A DNA stretch of 64,000 nucleotides from JALZEG01 sp036258555. Lineage in GTDB: Bacteria > Actinomycetota > CADDZG01 > WHSQ01. The DNA lies in contig DATADL010000250.1 of NCBI GenBank assembly GCA_036258555.1, forward strand, positions 1 through 64,000. Reading direction: 5' to 3'. Positions 51,214 through 60,114 of this stretch are shown here, in pieces. The notes below the pieces were generated by a model that saw nothing but the letters and a program-made list of their open reading frames with translations, made no database searches and was not told the DNA's origin. Every line of letters starts with the position of its first letter. Positions within the stretch are counted from its first letter, which is position 1. Position numbers and translations under genes: made by a program.

Positions 51214-52110
51214 ATGCCCGAGCCCGCCATAGAGGTACGCAACCTCACCAAGTCCTACGGCGACGTCGCCGCCGTGAAGGGGATCGACCTCCGCGTCGAG
51301 CGGGGCGAGATCTTCGCCCTTCTCGGCCCGAACGGGGCGGGCAAGACGACGACGGTGGAGATCCTCGAGGGCCACCGGAAACGCTCGGGTGGCGAGGTGT
51401 CGGTCCTCGGTCACGATCCGGGCCGCGGCGAGCGCGCGTTCAAGGAGCGCATCGGGATCGTCCTCCAGGAGACCGGCGTCGAGCCCTACCTGACCGTCGC
51501 GGAGGTCGTCGACCTGTTCCGCGGCTACTACCCGAGCCCGCGCCCGGTCGACGAGATCGTCGAGCTCGTAGGGCTGTCGGAGAAACGGGACGAGCGCGTG
51601 AGCAAGCTCTCCGGCGGCCAGCAGCGACGCCTCGACGTCGCCATCGGGCTCGCAGGCGACCCGGAGCTGTTGTTCCTCGACGAGCCCACGACCGGGTTCG
51701 ACCCGTCGGCGCGGCGCGGGGCGTGGAAGATCGTGAAGGACCTCGCGGGGGCCGGTAAGACGATCTTCCTCACGACCCACTACATGGACGAGGCGCAGTT
51801 CCTCGCCGACCGGGTCGCGATCATCGTCGGAGGCGAGATCATCGCCGAGGGACCGCCCTCGACCCTGGCCACCCACGACCTCGCGACGACGCGGATCAGC
51901 TTCGCGCTGCCGGACGGGCGGTCCCTGCCGGAGTCCCTCGCGTCCGCGACGGTCGACGGGGAGCTCGTCGAGATCGGCACGACGGAGCCGATGCGGACCT
52001 TGAACGAGCTCACGGGCTGGGCGCTGGCAGAGGGCATCGAGCTGCAGGGCATCACCGTGTCGCGGCCCTCGCTCGAAGACGTGTACCTCGATCTCACGAG
52101 CGCGTCGTGA
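51214..52110 (+). CDS. ABC transporter ATP-binding protein
   Basis: A 298-aa ATPase. Walker A LLGPNGAGKTT, signature KLSGGQQRRLDVAIGLAG, Walker B LLFLDEPTTGFDP and switch LTTHYMDEAQ are intact; the C-terminal 80 residues match DrrA-type drug exporters. ATG 51214 is preferred over the longer frame from 50989, which would overlap the divergent gene. Its stop overlaps the permease start by four bases (GTGA). Together with the next gene it makes an exporter. Confidence 0.94.
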   Translation: MPEPAIEVRNLTKSYGDVAAVKGIDLRVERGEIFALLGPNGAGKTTTVEILEGHRKRSGGEVSVLGHDPGRGERAFKERIGIVLQETGVEPYLTVAEVVDLFRGYYPSPRPVDEIVELVGLSEKRDERVSKLSGGQQRRLDVAIGLAGDPELLFLDEPTTGFDPSARRGAWKIVKDLAGAGKTIFLTTHYMDEAQFLADRVAIIVGGEIIAEGPPSTLATHDLATTRISFALPDGRSLPESLASATVDGELVEIGTTEPMRTLNELTGWALAEGIELQGITVSRPSLEDVYLDLTSAS

Positions 52111-52889
52111 GCACCGCGGCGCTCACGTTCAGACAGGTCGGCTTCGAGAACCGGAGCTTCTGGAGGAACCCGCCCGCCGCGTTCTTCACGTTCGTGTTCC
52201 CGCTGATGTTCCTGGTGATCTTCAACCTGATCTTCGGCGGCGACGACATCCCGATCGGACGGGGCCGGACGATCAGCGGCTCGACGTTCTACGTCCCCGC
52301 GATCGCGGCGTTCTCCGTGATCACCGCGTGCTACACGAACATCGCCATCTCCGTCGCGACGGCGCGCGACCTCGGCATCCTCAAGAGGGTCCGGGGAACC
52401 CCGCTGCCGTCCTCGGCCTACCTACTCGCACGCGTGATCCACGCGAGCGTGATCGCGCTGCTCCTCGTCGGGGTCGTGACCCTCGCGGGGGCCGCGTTCT
52501 ACGGCGTCGACGCGCCGACCGGCGACCTCCCGCTGTTCGCGCTCACGATCGTCGTCGGCGCGGCCGCTTTCTCCGCGCTCGGGCTGGCCCTCACCGCGGT
52601 GATCCCGACGGCGCAGGCGGCGCCCGCGGTCGTCAACGCGTCGATCCTGCCGCTTCTGTTCATCTCGAACATCTTCATCCCGGTGAACCAGGCGCCGGAA
52701 TGGCTGGAGACGTTCTCGAAGGTGTTCCCCGTCCGTCACTACGCGGACGCGATGGCGGCCTCGTTCGTCCCGGACGAGCTCGGCGTCGAGTACGTCTTCG
52801 ACTGGACGAGCCTCCTCGTCGTGGCGGCGTGGGGCATCGCGGGCCTGGCGCTGGCGAACCGGTTCTTCTCGTGGGAGCCGCGCCGGTGA
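52107..52889 (+). CDS. ABC-2 type transporter permease
   Basis: A 260-aa permease with six membrane segments (AFFTFVFPLMFLVIFNLIF, FYVPAIAAFSVITACYTNIAI, VIHASVIALLLVGVVTLAGA, LFALTIVVGAAAFSALGLAL, AAPAVVNASILPLLFISNIF, LLVVAAWGIAGLALANRFF). The ABC-2/DrrB pattern RDLGILKRVRGTPLPSSAYLL is intact. It is coupled on both sides: GTGA overlaps with the ATPase gene before and the esterase gene after. Confidence 0.92.
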   Translation: MSTAALTFRQVGFENRSFWRNPPAAFFTFVFPLMFLVIFNLIFGGDDIPIGRGRTISGSTFYVPAIAAFSVITACYTNIAISVATARDLGILKRVRGTPLPSSAYLLARVIHASVIALLLVGVVTLAGAAFYGVDAPTGDLPLFALTIVVGAAAFSALGLALTAVIPTAQAAPAVVNASILPLLFISNIFIPVNQAPEWLETFSKVFPVRHYADAMAASFVPDELGVEYVFDWTSLLVVAAWGIAGLALANRFFSWEPRR

Positions 52890-53962
52890 GCGCCGTCGCC
52901 GTGGCGGGTCCGGAGGTCCTCGAAGACGTCGTGGTCTTCTCGCTCCCCGACCCCGACCGCGCCCTGCAGGGCGTGCGGCTGCTCCAGGAGATCAGGAGGC
53001 CGCGCAACGGGCCCGAGTTCCAGCGCGACGCCAACGCCGACGTGTGGAAGGCGGCGTTCCTCCGGCCGAGGGCCGACCGGATGGAGTACCAGCTGGAGCT
53101 CCAGCACCCCGACGGGCGATACGAGGTGATCACCGATCCGGGGAACCCGCTGACCGCCCCGGGCCCGTTCGGCGACAAGTCCGTGCTCGAGCTCCCGGGT
53201 TACGCGCCGCCGGCGTGGCTCGACGAGGAGGCGCCGCCGGGAACGGAGACACCAGCGCTGATACCGAGCAGGATCCTGCGCGACCGCGTCCCCGCCCTCG
53301 TCTGGTCCCCTCCCGACACCGACCCGGAGGAGCCGCTGCCGTTGCTCGTCGCCCACGACGGCCCCGAGTTCGCGAGCTACTCCGCGTTGACGCGGTATCT
53401 CTCCGTGATGGTGACGCGGCAAAGGCTGCCGCGGATGCGGGCCGGGCTCGTCGGGCCGGTCGACCGCGACAACACGTACTCCGCGTCGGCCGCGTACTCG
53501 CGCGCGATGGCGCACGAGATCCTGCCGGCGCTCGACCGGCTCGCGCCCACACGGCACGGACGCAGCGCGCGCATCGGCATGGGGGCGAGCCTCGGGGCAC
53601 TCGCGATGCTCGTGCAGCACCGGCGCGCGCCGGCCACGTTCGGAGGTCTGTACCTCCAGTCAGGCAGCTTCTTCCGACAGCGCTTCGACCGGCACGAGGC
53701 GGGGTTCCCCCGGTTCCGCCGCATCTCCCGTTTCGTCGGGGGCGTCCTGACGGCCGACGACTGGGCGCACCCGATCCCGGTGACGATGACGTGCGGGACC
53801 GTCGAGGAGAACCTGGCGAACAACCGGGCGGTCCGCGACGCGCTCGAGGCGCAGGGCTACGACGTCTACCTCTTCGAGAACCGCGACGGGCACAACTGGG
53901 TGGGCTGGCGCGACACGTTCGACCCGCACCTCACGAACCTGCTCACGAAGGTGTGGGGATGA
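52886..53962 (+). CDS. Enterochelin-esterase-like alpha/beta hydrolase
   Basis: A 358-aa esterase. Residues about 20-160 form an Ig-like N-terminal domain (EIRRPRNGPEFQRDANADVW, YQLELQHPDGRYEVITD) and residues 175-358 the hydrolase: nucleophile Ser in GMGASLGAL (GxSxG), His in NRDGHNWVGW near the C-terminus. This is the layout of Fes/IroE-type esterases. The GTG start at 52886 overlaps the permease stop. The substrate is unknown; placement after an exporter and before an ATP-grasp gene argues for a linked small molecule rather than a known siderophore. Confidence 0.88.
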   Translation: MSAVAVAGPEVLEDVVVFSLPDPDRALQGVRLLQEIRRPRNGPEFQRDANADVWKAAFLRPRADRMEYQLELQHPDGRYEVITDPGNPLTAPGPFGDKSVLELPGYAPPAWLDEEAPPGTETPALIPSRILRDRVPALVWSPPDTDPEEPLPLLVAHDGPEFASYSALTRYLSVMVTRQRLPRMRAGLVGPVDRDNTYSASAAYSRAMAHEILPALDRLAPTRHGRSARIGMGASLGALAMLVQHRRAPATFGGLYLQSGSFFRQRFDRHEAGFPRFRRISRFVGGVLTADDWAHPIPVTMTCGTVEENLANNRAVRDALEAQGYDVYLFENRDGHNWVGWRDTFDPHLTNLLTKVWG

Positions 53963-54699
53963 GGCGCGACCACGTCTCGCTCCCGGCCCCCGCCATCGGG
54001 GGGCACGGCGACGTCATCGCGTACGGGGACTGGGGCCGTCCGTTGCTCGTGTTCCCGTCGCAGCAGGGGCGCTCCTGGGACTACGAGAACAACGGGATGA
54101 TCGGCGCGCTCGGGTCGTTGATCGAGGCGGGCCGTCTCAAGGTCTACTGCGTCGACAGCTTCGACGCCGGAAGCTGGGACGTCCCCCACCTCTCCCTGGA
54201 GGAGCGGGCGGAGCGCCACGGCGGCTACGAGGACTGGATCGTGAACCACGTCGTGCCGTTCGTCCACCTCGACTGCGGTGGCGCCGTCGAGATCATGACG
54301 ACCGGCTGCAGCTTCGGCGCGTACCACGCCGCGAACTTCGCCCTCAAGCGGGCGGACCTGTTCCCGCTCGCGATCTGCCTCAGCGGCGTCTACGACGTCT
54401 CGCGCGTCGGCCACGGCCACCGCGGCGACGCGTTCTACTTCAACAACCCGATGGACTACGTCTCGAACATGGACGGGGACCACCTCGAGTGGCTGCGGGA
54501 CCGCGTCAGCCTGCTGCTCGTGTGCGGGCAGGGTCAGTGGGAGGACACGACGAACGCGCTGCAGAGCACGAAGCAGTTCGCCGCCGTGCTCGAGAGCAAG
54601 GGGATAAGGCACGAGCTCGACCTGTGGGGCCACGACGTTCCCCACGACTGGCCATCCTGGAGGAGGCAGATAGCCCATCACGTTCCGAGATTCTGTTGA
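53959..54699 (+). CDS. Second alpha/beta hydrolase (esterase)
   Basis: A 246-aa hydrolase with the nucleophile in TTGCSFGAYHA (GxSxG as GCSFG) and a His in LWGHDVPHDW near the C-terminus. DWGRPLLVFPSQQGRSWDYE is its first strand. The short alpha/beta fold lacks the Ig-like domain of the previous protein. It starts in the stop of the first esterase (ATGA). Two consecutive esterases between an ABC exporter and an ATP-grasp enzyme make a clear functional unit. Substrate unknown. Confidence 0.87.
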   Translation: MRRDHVSLPAPAIGGHGDVIAYGDWGRPLLVFPSQQGRSWDYENNGMIGALGSLIEAGRLKVYCVDSFDAGSWDVPHLSLEERAERHGGYEDWIVNHVVPFVHLDCGGAVEIMTTGCSFGAYHAANFALKRADLFPLAICLSGVYDVSRVGHGHRGDAFYFNNPMDYVSNMDGDHLEWLRDRVSLLLVCGQGQWEDTTNALQSTKQFAAVLESKGIRHELDLWGHDVPHDWPSWRRQIAHHVPRFC

Positions 54700-54748
54700 C
54701 GGCCGTCGCCGGAGGCGGCGACGTCGGACGAGGAAGATTCCGCATGGG

Positions 54749-54770
54749 ACGGGATCGCTTGCGATCCCGT
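54749..54770 (+). terminator. Hairpin between the esterase genes and the ATP-grasp gene
   Basis: ACGGGATCG (54749-54757) and CGATCCCGT (54762-54770) form a 9-bp stem with a 4-base loop, 20 bases before the ATP-grasp start codon. It may be a terminator or attenuator that lowers read-through; there is no T-run. Confidence 0.65.
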
Positions 54771-54789
54771 TAGAACGAAAGGGGCGGTC

Positions 54790-56019
54790 GTGACCACACA
54801 TCTCATCGGGTTGTTGTTGGGAACCGAGGAGGACTGGCCCGGCGCGTTCGAGGGCATCATGCGGCGGCTCGCGCCCAAGATCGAGTTCAAGGGCGAGACC
54901 TACACGTTCGAGACCGAGCGCGTGACGATCGAGCCGTTCGACCTCCGCGCCGTCCCCCGCCACTCGCTCGTCATCGACCGGCTCGCCCACTGGTACTACG
55001 TCCCGCGCGAGTGGCTGAAGAAGGTCGCGTTGATGAACGACGTCTACCTGATGAACAACCCCTTCACGTTCCAGTCGATGGAGAAGCACGCCGCGTACTG
55101 CGCCATGATCCGGCTCGGCCTCAAGGTCCCCGAGACGTGGATGATCCCGACGAAGAAACCGCCGGAGAACCCGCGCTTCCCCTACACCGCCGAGCGCTAC
55201 AACCAGCCGTTCGACCTGTCGGAGGTCGCCGACAAGGTCGGGTACCCGCTGTTCATGAAGCCGTTCGACGGCGGCGCGTGGGTCGGCGTGACCCGCATCG
55301 CCGACGACATCGAGCTCCACCACTGGTACGACCAGTCGGGCGAGAGGCTCATGCACCTCCAGCAGGCGATCGAGGACTTCGACGTCTTCTCGCGGTCCCT
55401 GTCGATCGGAGCCGAGACGATGGTGATGCGCTTCGAGCCGTCGCGCCCGATGCACGACCGCTACCAGGTGTCGCACGGGTTCCTCTCCCCGGACGTGGGC
55501 CGGGAGGTCGTGAACATCGGACGCATCGTGAACTCGTTCTTCCGGTGGGAGTTCAACTCGTGCGAGACGCTCGTGAAGGGACGGGACGTCTTCCCCATCG
55601 ACTACGCGAACGCGTGCCCCGACATCTCGATAATCAGCCTGCACTACTACTTCCCGTGGGCGATCAAGGCCCTGGTGAAGTGGGCGGTGTACTGCACGGT
55701 CACGGGACGGCGCATGCGCGTCGACCTCGACCCCCGGCCGTTCTTCGACGTCGCGGACCGGACGGACCTGACGTACGAGGAGAAGATCGACGAGTACGGC
55801 CGGCTGGCCGACGAGTACTTCGAGACGGCGGCGTACCACGAGTTCTGCGCCGAGCACCTGCCGCACGTCGACGAGGTCGTCCTGGAGTACTTCGAGAGCC
55901 CCGAGTTCGACACGCTGCTGGTCGACACGGTCCGCGCGACGTTCCCCGAGCACGAGCACGACCACTTCGTGCCGCACTACCGGGGCCTGCTGGGGGCCTG
56001 GGCGAAGGACCAGCGCTAG
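54790..56019 (+). CDS. ATP-grasp family ligase
   Basis: A 409-aa ATP-grasp protein. The N-terminal 100 residues form the pre-ATP domain; then VADKVGYPLFMKPFDGGAWVG (Lys and Gly-rich loop), IGAETMVMRFEPSR (the Met-Arg region), and, near the end, DVFPIDYANACPDISIISLHYYFPWAI with Asp/Asn metal ligands, are the ATP-grasp elements. Such enzymes join a carboxylate to an amine or similar nucleophile. The GTG start at 54790 has AAAGGGG upstream. The acceptor is unknown. It follows the exporter and esterases. Confidence 0.85.
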   Translation: MTTHLIGLLLGTEEDWPGAFEGIMRRLAPKIEFKGETYTFETERVTIEPFDLRAVPRHSLVIDRLAHWYYVPREWLKKVALMNDVYLMNNPFTFQSMEKHAAYCAMIRLGLKVPETWMIPTKKPPENPRFPYTAERYNQPFDLSEVADKVGYPLFMKPFDGGAWVGVTRIADDIELHHWYDQSGERLMHLQQAIEDFDVFSRSLSIGAETMVMRFEPSRPMHDRYQVSHGFLSPDVGREVVNIGRIVNSFFRWEFNSCETLVKGRDVFPIDYANACPDISIISLHYYFPWAIKALVKWAVYCTVTGRRMRVDLDPRPFFDVADRTDLTYEEKIDEYGRLADEYFETAAYHEFCAEHLPHVDEVVLEYFESPEFDTLLVDTVRATFPEHEHDHFVPHYRGLLGAWAKDQR

Positions 56020-56071
56020 CCGGCTCAGGCGGGCCGAGCTCAGTCGAAGGCCGGAAGATCCCGGCGGGCCC

Positions 56072-57721
56072 TCAGCTGCTCCAGAGGAGCTCGCCGGAAG
56101 CGCCGTCCAGGACCAGCTCGACGTCTCCGGCCCCACCCGGGAGGTCGAGGAACAGGAGGTCGGGCCCGGTCTCGGTCCGGACGACCTCGACACCCCACGT
56201 GCACGGCTTGGAGCGCGGGTCGACCGGGAGCCGCGTCGTCCACAGCACGTCCCCGGAGCCGCCGTCGAGACCCGACACACTGAGCCCCCGGGCCCTTCTG
56301 TGGAACTCGACCGCGTCGCTGGTCGCGCCGGTGAACGAGCCTTCGAGGGGGAAGTACGTCGACCCCGCGCGGACGACGTCTCCCGTCCTGCCGTCCACGA
56401 GGTGCTGACGGCTGCCACGGATCCACAAGCTGTCGCCGTCGTCGTCGAGGAGCTCGACGTCCACGCGGACGTCGGCGGCGCCGTCGCCGGTCGCATCTCC
56501 CACCGAATAGCTCCATCCCCACCCCCAGGGTGAGTGGTGGAAGCGCCCGGAGTACGCGAAGGACCGCTCCCACGACCACCCCGAACGGGCGCCCGTGCGC
56601 AGCACGTCGTGCACGATCGTCCCGTCGCGGTGCACGGTCGTGTCGCCCATCAGGACGTCCGCCCCGCGCTCCCCCGGGACGATGGCGTCGGCGTAGCCCC
56701 CGGCCGACCACGAGGTCTCCCCCGTCGCCCCGTCCAGGGCCGCGAGCCGGAGGGGCCGGGCCTGCTGCACCAGCAACTCCGCGCGCTCGTCGCCGACGAC
56801 GTCGGCCGAGTCCGGGACGTGCAGGAAGCCCCAGGGCGGCCGCAGGGGGATGCTCCACGCCGGGTCGGAGGAGACGTCGTGCCGGAGCTCCATCGTCACG
56901 TCGTCCGCCGCGTAGGTGGAGGTCTGGACCACGAAGTCGATCGCTCGCGGTCCCGAGACCCCGCGCACGGCATCGACCGCGACCTCGTCCACGCCGTCGG
57001 TGACGTAGGTCCCGAGCTCGACCGTCGCTCCCGTAACCCCGGAGATCCGTTCCAGCGCGACGACCGACGAGGTCTTCAGGGAATAGGCGCTCTTCGTCGT
57101 CGCGACGACGAGGTCGGTGGGACCGCCGCCCTCCTCGAAGACCTCGACGGAATGGACGCCCAGGGCGGCCGACGCGTTCGGGACCCAGTGGGTCACCCGA
57201 TCCCATCTCCGCCGCCACAGGGAGATCCCCCGCCGGTCGATCGCGCCGATCGTGAGACTGTCCTCGGGCCACCCCGCGAACGACGACGACAGGTAGAAGA
57301 TGCCCGCGCCGTGCGGGCCGAGGTCGGCGCCGGTCGCGTAAGCCCACCCGGGGACCTCGACGGGCGCACGGAAGAGCGGTTCACCGGTTCTGCCGTCCAG
57401 GATCGCGAGCTCGGTCGCGTAGGCAGGGCTGGTCGTGTACCGAGCGTGGAGGACGTCGTCGGTCCCGTCGCCGTCGACGTCGCCGACCGGGTAGGCCGAG
57501 TCACACTCGCACGCGTCCCGGCCGCGCATCTCGTCCACCTGCTCGAGGAAGGCCGGCCCGTGCGGGAGCTTCTCGATGCTCCGCACGACTCCCGGTGACC
57601 CGAACGACGGCCGGTCGTGTGCTGGGACGGCGGGAGCCGCACCTGCGACGTCCGCCAAGGAGCACAGCAGCACGCCCGCTACGACCGCGCCGCCCCTCCT
57701 GCCGCGAGCTGCTCGCACCAT
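56072..57721 (-). CDS. Secreted FG-GAP-repeat protein
   Basis: A 549-aa exported protein with a signal peptide (AVVAGVLLCSLADVAGAAPA) and a series of beta-propeller-like repeats. Calcium-type motifs VGDVDGDGTDDVLHA and VGDATGDGAADVRVDVELL are FG-GAP loops, and several LDGRTGEPLF, LDGATGETSW, VDGRTGDVVR and LDGASGELLW stretches are quinoprotein-like propeller turns. No catalytic motif is seen. It is convergent with the ATP-grasp gene. Surface or secreted binding protein of unknown partner. Confidence 0.82.
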   Translation of the reverse strand: MVRAARGRRGGAVVAGVLLCSLADVAGAAPAVPAHDRPSFGSPGVVRSIEKLPHGPAFLEQVDEMRGRDACECDSAYPVGDVDGDGTDDVLHARYTTSPAYATELAILDGRTGEPLFRAPVEVPGWAYATGADLGPHGAGIFYLSSSFAGWPEDSLTIGAIDRRGISLWRRRWDRVTHWVPNASAALGVHSVEVFEEGGGPTDLVVATTKSAYSLKTSSVVALERISGVTGATVELGTYVTDGVDEVAVDAVRGVSGPRAIDFVVQTSTYAADDVTMELRHDVSSDPAWSIPLRPPWGFLHVPDSADVVGDERAELLVQQARPLRLAALDGATGETSWSAGGYADAIVPGERGADVLMGDTTVHRDGTIVHDVLRTGARSGWSWERSFAYSGRFHHSPWGWGWSYSVGDATGDGAADVRVDVELLDDDGDSLWIRGSRQHLVDGRTGDVVRAGSTYFPLEGSFTGATSDAVEFHRRARGLSVSGLDGGSGDVLWTTRLPVDPRSKPCTWGVEVVRTETGPDLLFLDLPGGAGDVELVLDGASGELLWSS

Positions 57722-57855
57722 TCCCGGTCCCGCCTCGCTCGACTCAGTGCCCGTAGTCGAGACTCCCGGGGCCCGCCAGGGGTTCCGGCCGGTTCTTTGG
57801 TCGATTACTCCCGTATTCCGGGAGCTCTCGACCGGAGAAACGGTGCGAGCGGCGG

Positions 57856-58812
57856 CTAGCTCGCCTTGCGGATCGCCTTCACCAGCTGGTCCTTGCCCAT
57901 CTTCGACCGGCCCGCGATCTCGAGCTCCTTCGCTCGGTCCAGCAGCTCCTGCTTCGACAGGCCCGACAGGTCCTCGTCGCCGGACGAGGCCTTCGCGCCG
58001 GCGGCTTTCTTCGGCAGGGTCGGCTTCTTGCCCTGACGAGCGGCGTCCACCGACGCTCGCAGGGCCTCCATCAGGTCGACGACCTGGCCCGTCGGCTCCG
58101 GCTCCGGCGGGACGACGATCTCGTCACCCTTGATCTTCTTGTCGATCAGCTTCTTGAGGGCCTTGTGGTACTCGTCCTTGAACTCCTTCGGGTCGAAGTC
58201 CGACGAGAGGTGCTGGATGAGCTGGCGCGCCATCTTGCGCTCGCGGTCGTCGACTTTCGGCCTCTTGCGGAGCTGGTCGAACTTCGCGTCGCGGATCTCC
58301 TCGGGCCAGTGCATGGTCTGCAGCACGAGCGTCCCGTCCTTCACGCGCATCGCCGCGAGGTGCTCGCGCTCGCGCAACGCGACCTTGCAGACGCCGACGA
58401 GGTGCTCGTCCTCGAGCGCGTCGACGATGAGCCGGTACGCCTTCACGGCCTGCTCGTCGGGGACCATGTAGTAGCTCTTGTCGAAGAAGATCGGGTCGAT
58501 CTGCTCGCTCGGCGCGAACGTAACGACGTCGATCGTCCGCAGCGACTCGAGCTCGAGGGCCTCGAGGTCGTCGTCGGTGATCGTGACCCACTTCCCCTTC
58601 TTGTACTCGTAGCCCTTGACGATCTCGTCCCAGTCGATGTCCTTGTGACCCTTGTCGCACTTCCGCTCGTAGTGGATGCGCGCGCCGTCTTTCTCGTGGA
58701 GGAGGTGGAAGTCGAACTTCTCCTCCTCCCTGCCGACGGCCGAGTAGAGCCCGACCGGGATCGTTATCAGGCCGAACGTGATGGAACCCTTCCAGATCGC
58801 CCTGGGAGCCAT
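57856..58812 (-). CDS. ku: Ku, DNA-end-binding NHEJ protein
   Basis: A 318-aa bacterial Ku. The beta-barrel core begins MAPRAIWKGSITFGLITIPV and contains the ring signature VGLYSAVGREEEKFDFHLLH, SEQIDPIFFDKSYYMVP and MARQLIQHLSSDFDPKEF. The C-terminus from about residue 285 is a SAP/Rho-N-like helical module, LSKQELLDRAKELEIAGRSK, beyond the minimal core. Ku binds double-strand breaks and recruits LigD-type enzymes; the polymerase and ligase it needs lie 45 kb away in this window. It is divergent from the calcium-repeat protein gene. Confidence 0.96.
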   Translation of the reverse strand: MAPRAIWKGSITFGLITIPVGLYSAVGREEEKFDFHLLHEKDGARIHYERKCDKGHKDIDWDEIVKGYEYKKGKWVTITDDDLEALELESLRTIDVVTFAPSEQIDPIFFDKSYYMVPDEQAVKAYRLIVDALEDEHLVGVCKVALREREHLAAMRVKDGTLVLQTMHWPEEIRDAKFDQLRKRPKVDDRERKMARQLIQHLSSDFDPKEFKDEYHKALKKLIDKKIKGDEIVVPPEPEPTGQVVDLMEALRASVDAARQGKKPTLPKKAAGAKASSGDEDLSGLSKQELLDRAKELEIAGRSKMGKDQLVKAIRKAS

Positions 58813-58888
58813 GCCGCAGCCGTACCCGGTGGGGGGCCGCGAAAAACGCCGGAGGGTGGCCCTGGGTGCCCGTGGGAAAGGAAGGAGC

Positions 58889-60079
58889 ATGTGGTCTCGC
58901 GGCGCGCTGGCCTTCGTCCTCCTGGTGGTCACGGCTGATCTCCGAACTGCCGTCGCGCAGGAGGACGTCCGCTGCTTCGGTGCTGCACCCACGATCGCGG
59001 GCACGCCCGGCGACGACGTGCTCACCGGGACGGAGGGCGACGACGTCATCCACGGGCTCGGCGGCGACGACGTCGTCGAGGGACGCGGCGGCGACGATGC
59101 GATCTGCGGCGGCGACGAGGACCCCGACGAGGAGAACACGGGCGACGACGTGTCCGGCGGTCCGGGCGCGGATCGCATCGACGGCGGGTACGGCCACGAC
59201 GTTGCGGCGGGCAACGCCGGCGACGACCTCCTGCGCGACCCCGACGGGATCGACGCGCTGGACGGCGGGGACGGCGACGACACGATCAAAGGCGGCAACG
59301 ACCCCGACAGGCTCGCGGGGGGGCGAGGTGACGACGTGATCGACGGCGGGAGGCGCGGCGGCGACGGGGACGACGACGTCGTGGTCCACCCCGAAGCGCC
59401 GCGCGGTGTCACCGTCGACCTCGAAGCACAGACCGTCCGAGGCGAGGGACGCGACGTCCTGGACGACGTCGAGCACGCCGTGGGCGGGCCTCACGACGAC
59501 GTGATCCGCGGGACCGTGGAGCCCAACACCCTGTCCGGGGGGAACGGCCACGACGTCGTGAGGGGGAGAGGCGGGCCGGACAACGTCTCGGGAGGACCGG
59601 GCAACGATCTCGTCGGGGGCGGGGAAGGGAGCGACACGGTCTCGTTCCACGGACCGTTCGGCCCGGTGACGGTCGACCTCGCCGGCGGGACCGCGCGCGG
59701 GTTGGGGCGTGATCGGCTACGGCAGATCGAGTCGGTCCGCGGAACGTCGCGGGACGACCGCATCTACGGGGGCCGCGGCCGGAACGTCCTCGCGCCCGGG
59801 CTCGGCAGTGACGTCGTCCGCGCCCGGGGCGGGCGCGACCACGTCTACGGCGATCGCGGCCGCGACGTCCTATACGGGGGCCGCGGCGACGACGAGGTCG
59901 TCGACGACGACGGCGCCGACCGGTTCTTCGGCGGCGACGGCGACGACACGCTGCGGGACTACTTCCACGAGGGAGAGCGGGGGGACGACACGATGGACGG
60001 AGGTCGCGGCCGCGACACCTGCGTCAACGGCGAGACGAGACGGAGGTGCGAGCGGAACCTGGCTTCGGCCCCCGCCTGA
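58889..60079 (+). CDS. Secreted RTX-like calcium-binding repeat protein
   Basis: A 396-aa protein with a signal peptide (ALAFVLLVVTADLRTAVAQ) and many Ca2+-binding nonapeptides (GGxGxDxxx): for example LGGDDVVEGRGGDDAICGG, DGGDGDDTIKGGNDPDRLAG and YGGRGDDEVVDDDG. These form a parallel beta-roll. There are no RTX-toxin effector domains. The start ATG at 58889 has AAGGA upstream; longer frames run into the Ku gene. Adhesion or surface role likely; partner unknown. Confidence 0.85.
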   Translation: MWSRGALAFVLLVVTADLRTAVAQEDVRCFGAAPTIAGTPGDDVLTGTEGDDVIHGLGGDDVVEGRGGDDAICGGDEDPDEENTGDDVSGGPGADRIDGGYGHDVAAGNAGDDLLRDPDGIDALDGGDGDDTIKGGNDPDRLAGGRGDDVIDGGRRGGDGDDDVVVHPEAPRGVTVDLEAQTVRGEGRDVLDDVEHAVGGPHDDVIRGTVEPNTLSGGNGHDVVRGRGGPDNVSGGPGNDLVGGGEGSDTVSFHGPFGPVTVDLAGGTARGLGRDRLRQIESVRGTSRDDRIYGGRGRNVLAPGLGSDVVRARGGRDHVYGDRGRDVLYGGRGDDEVVDDDGADRFFGGDGDDTLRDYFHEGERGDDTMDGGRGRDTCVNGETRRRCERNLASAPA

Positions 60080-60114
60080 CGGGAGAGCGATACACGATCG
60101 AGAGGAGGCAGGAG

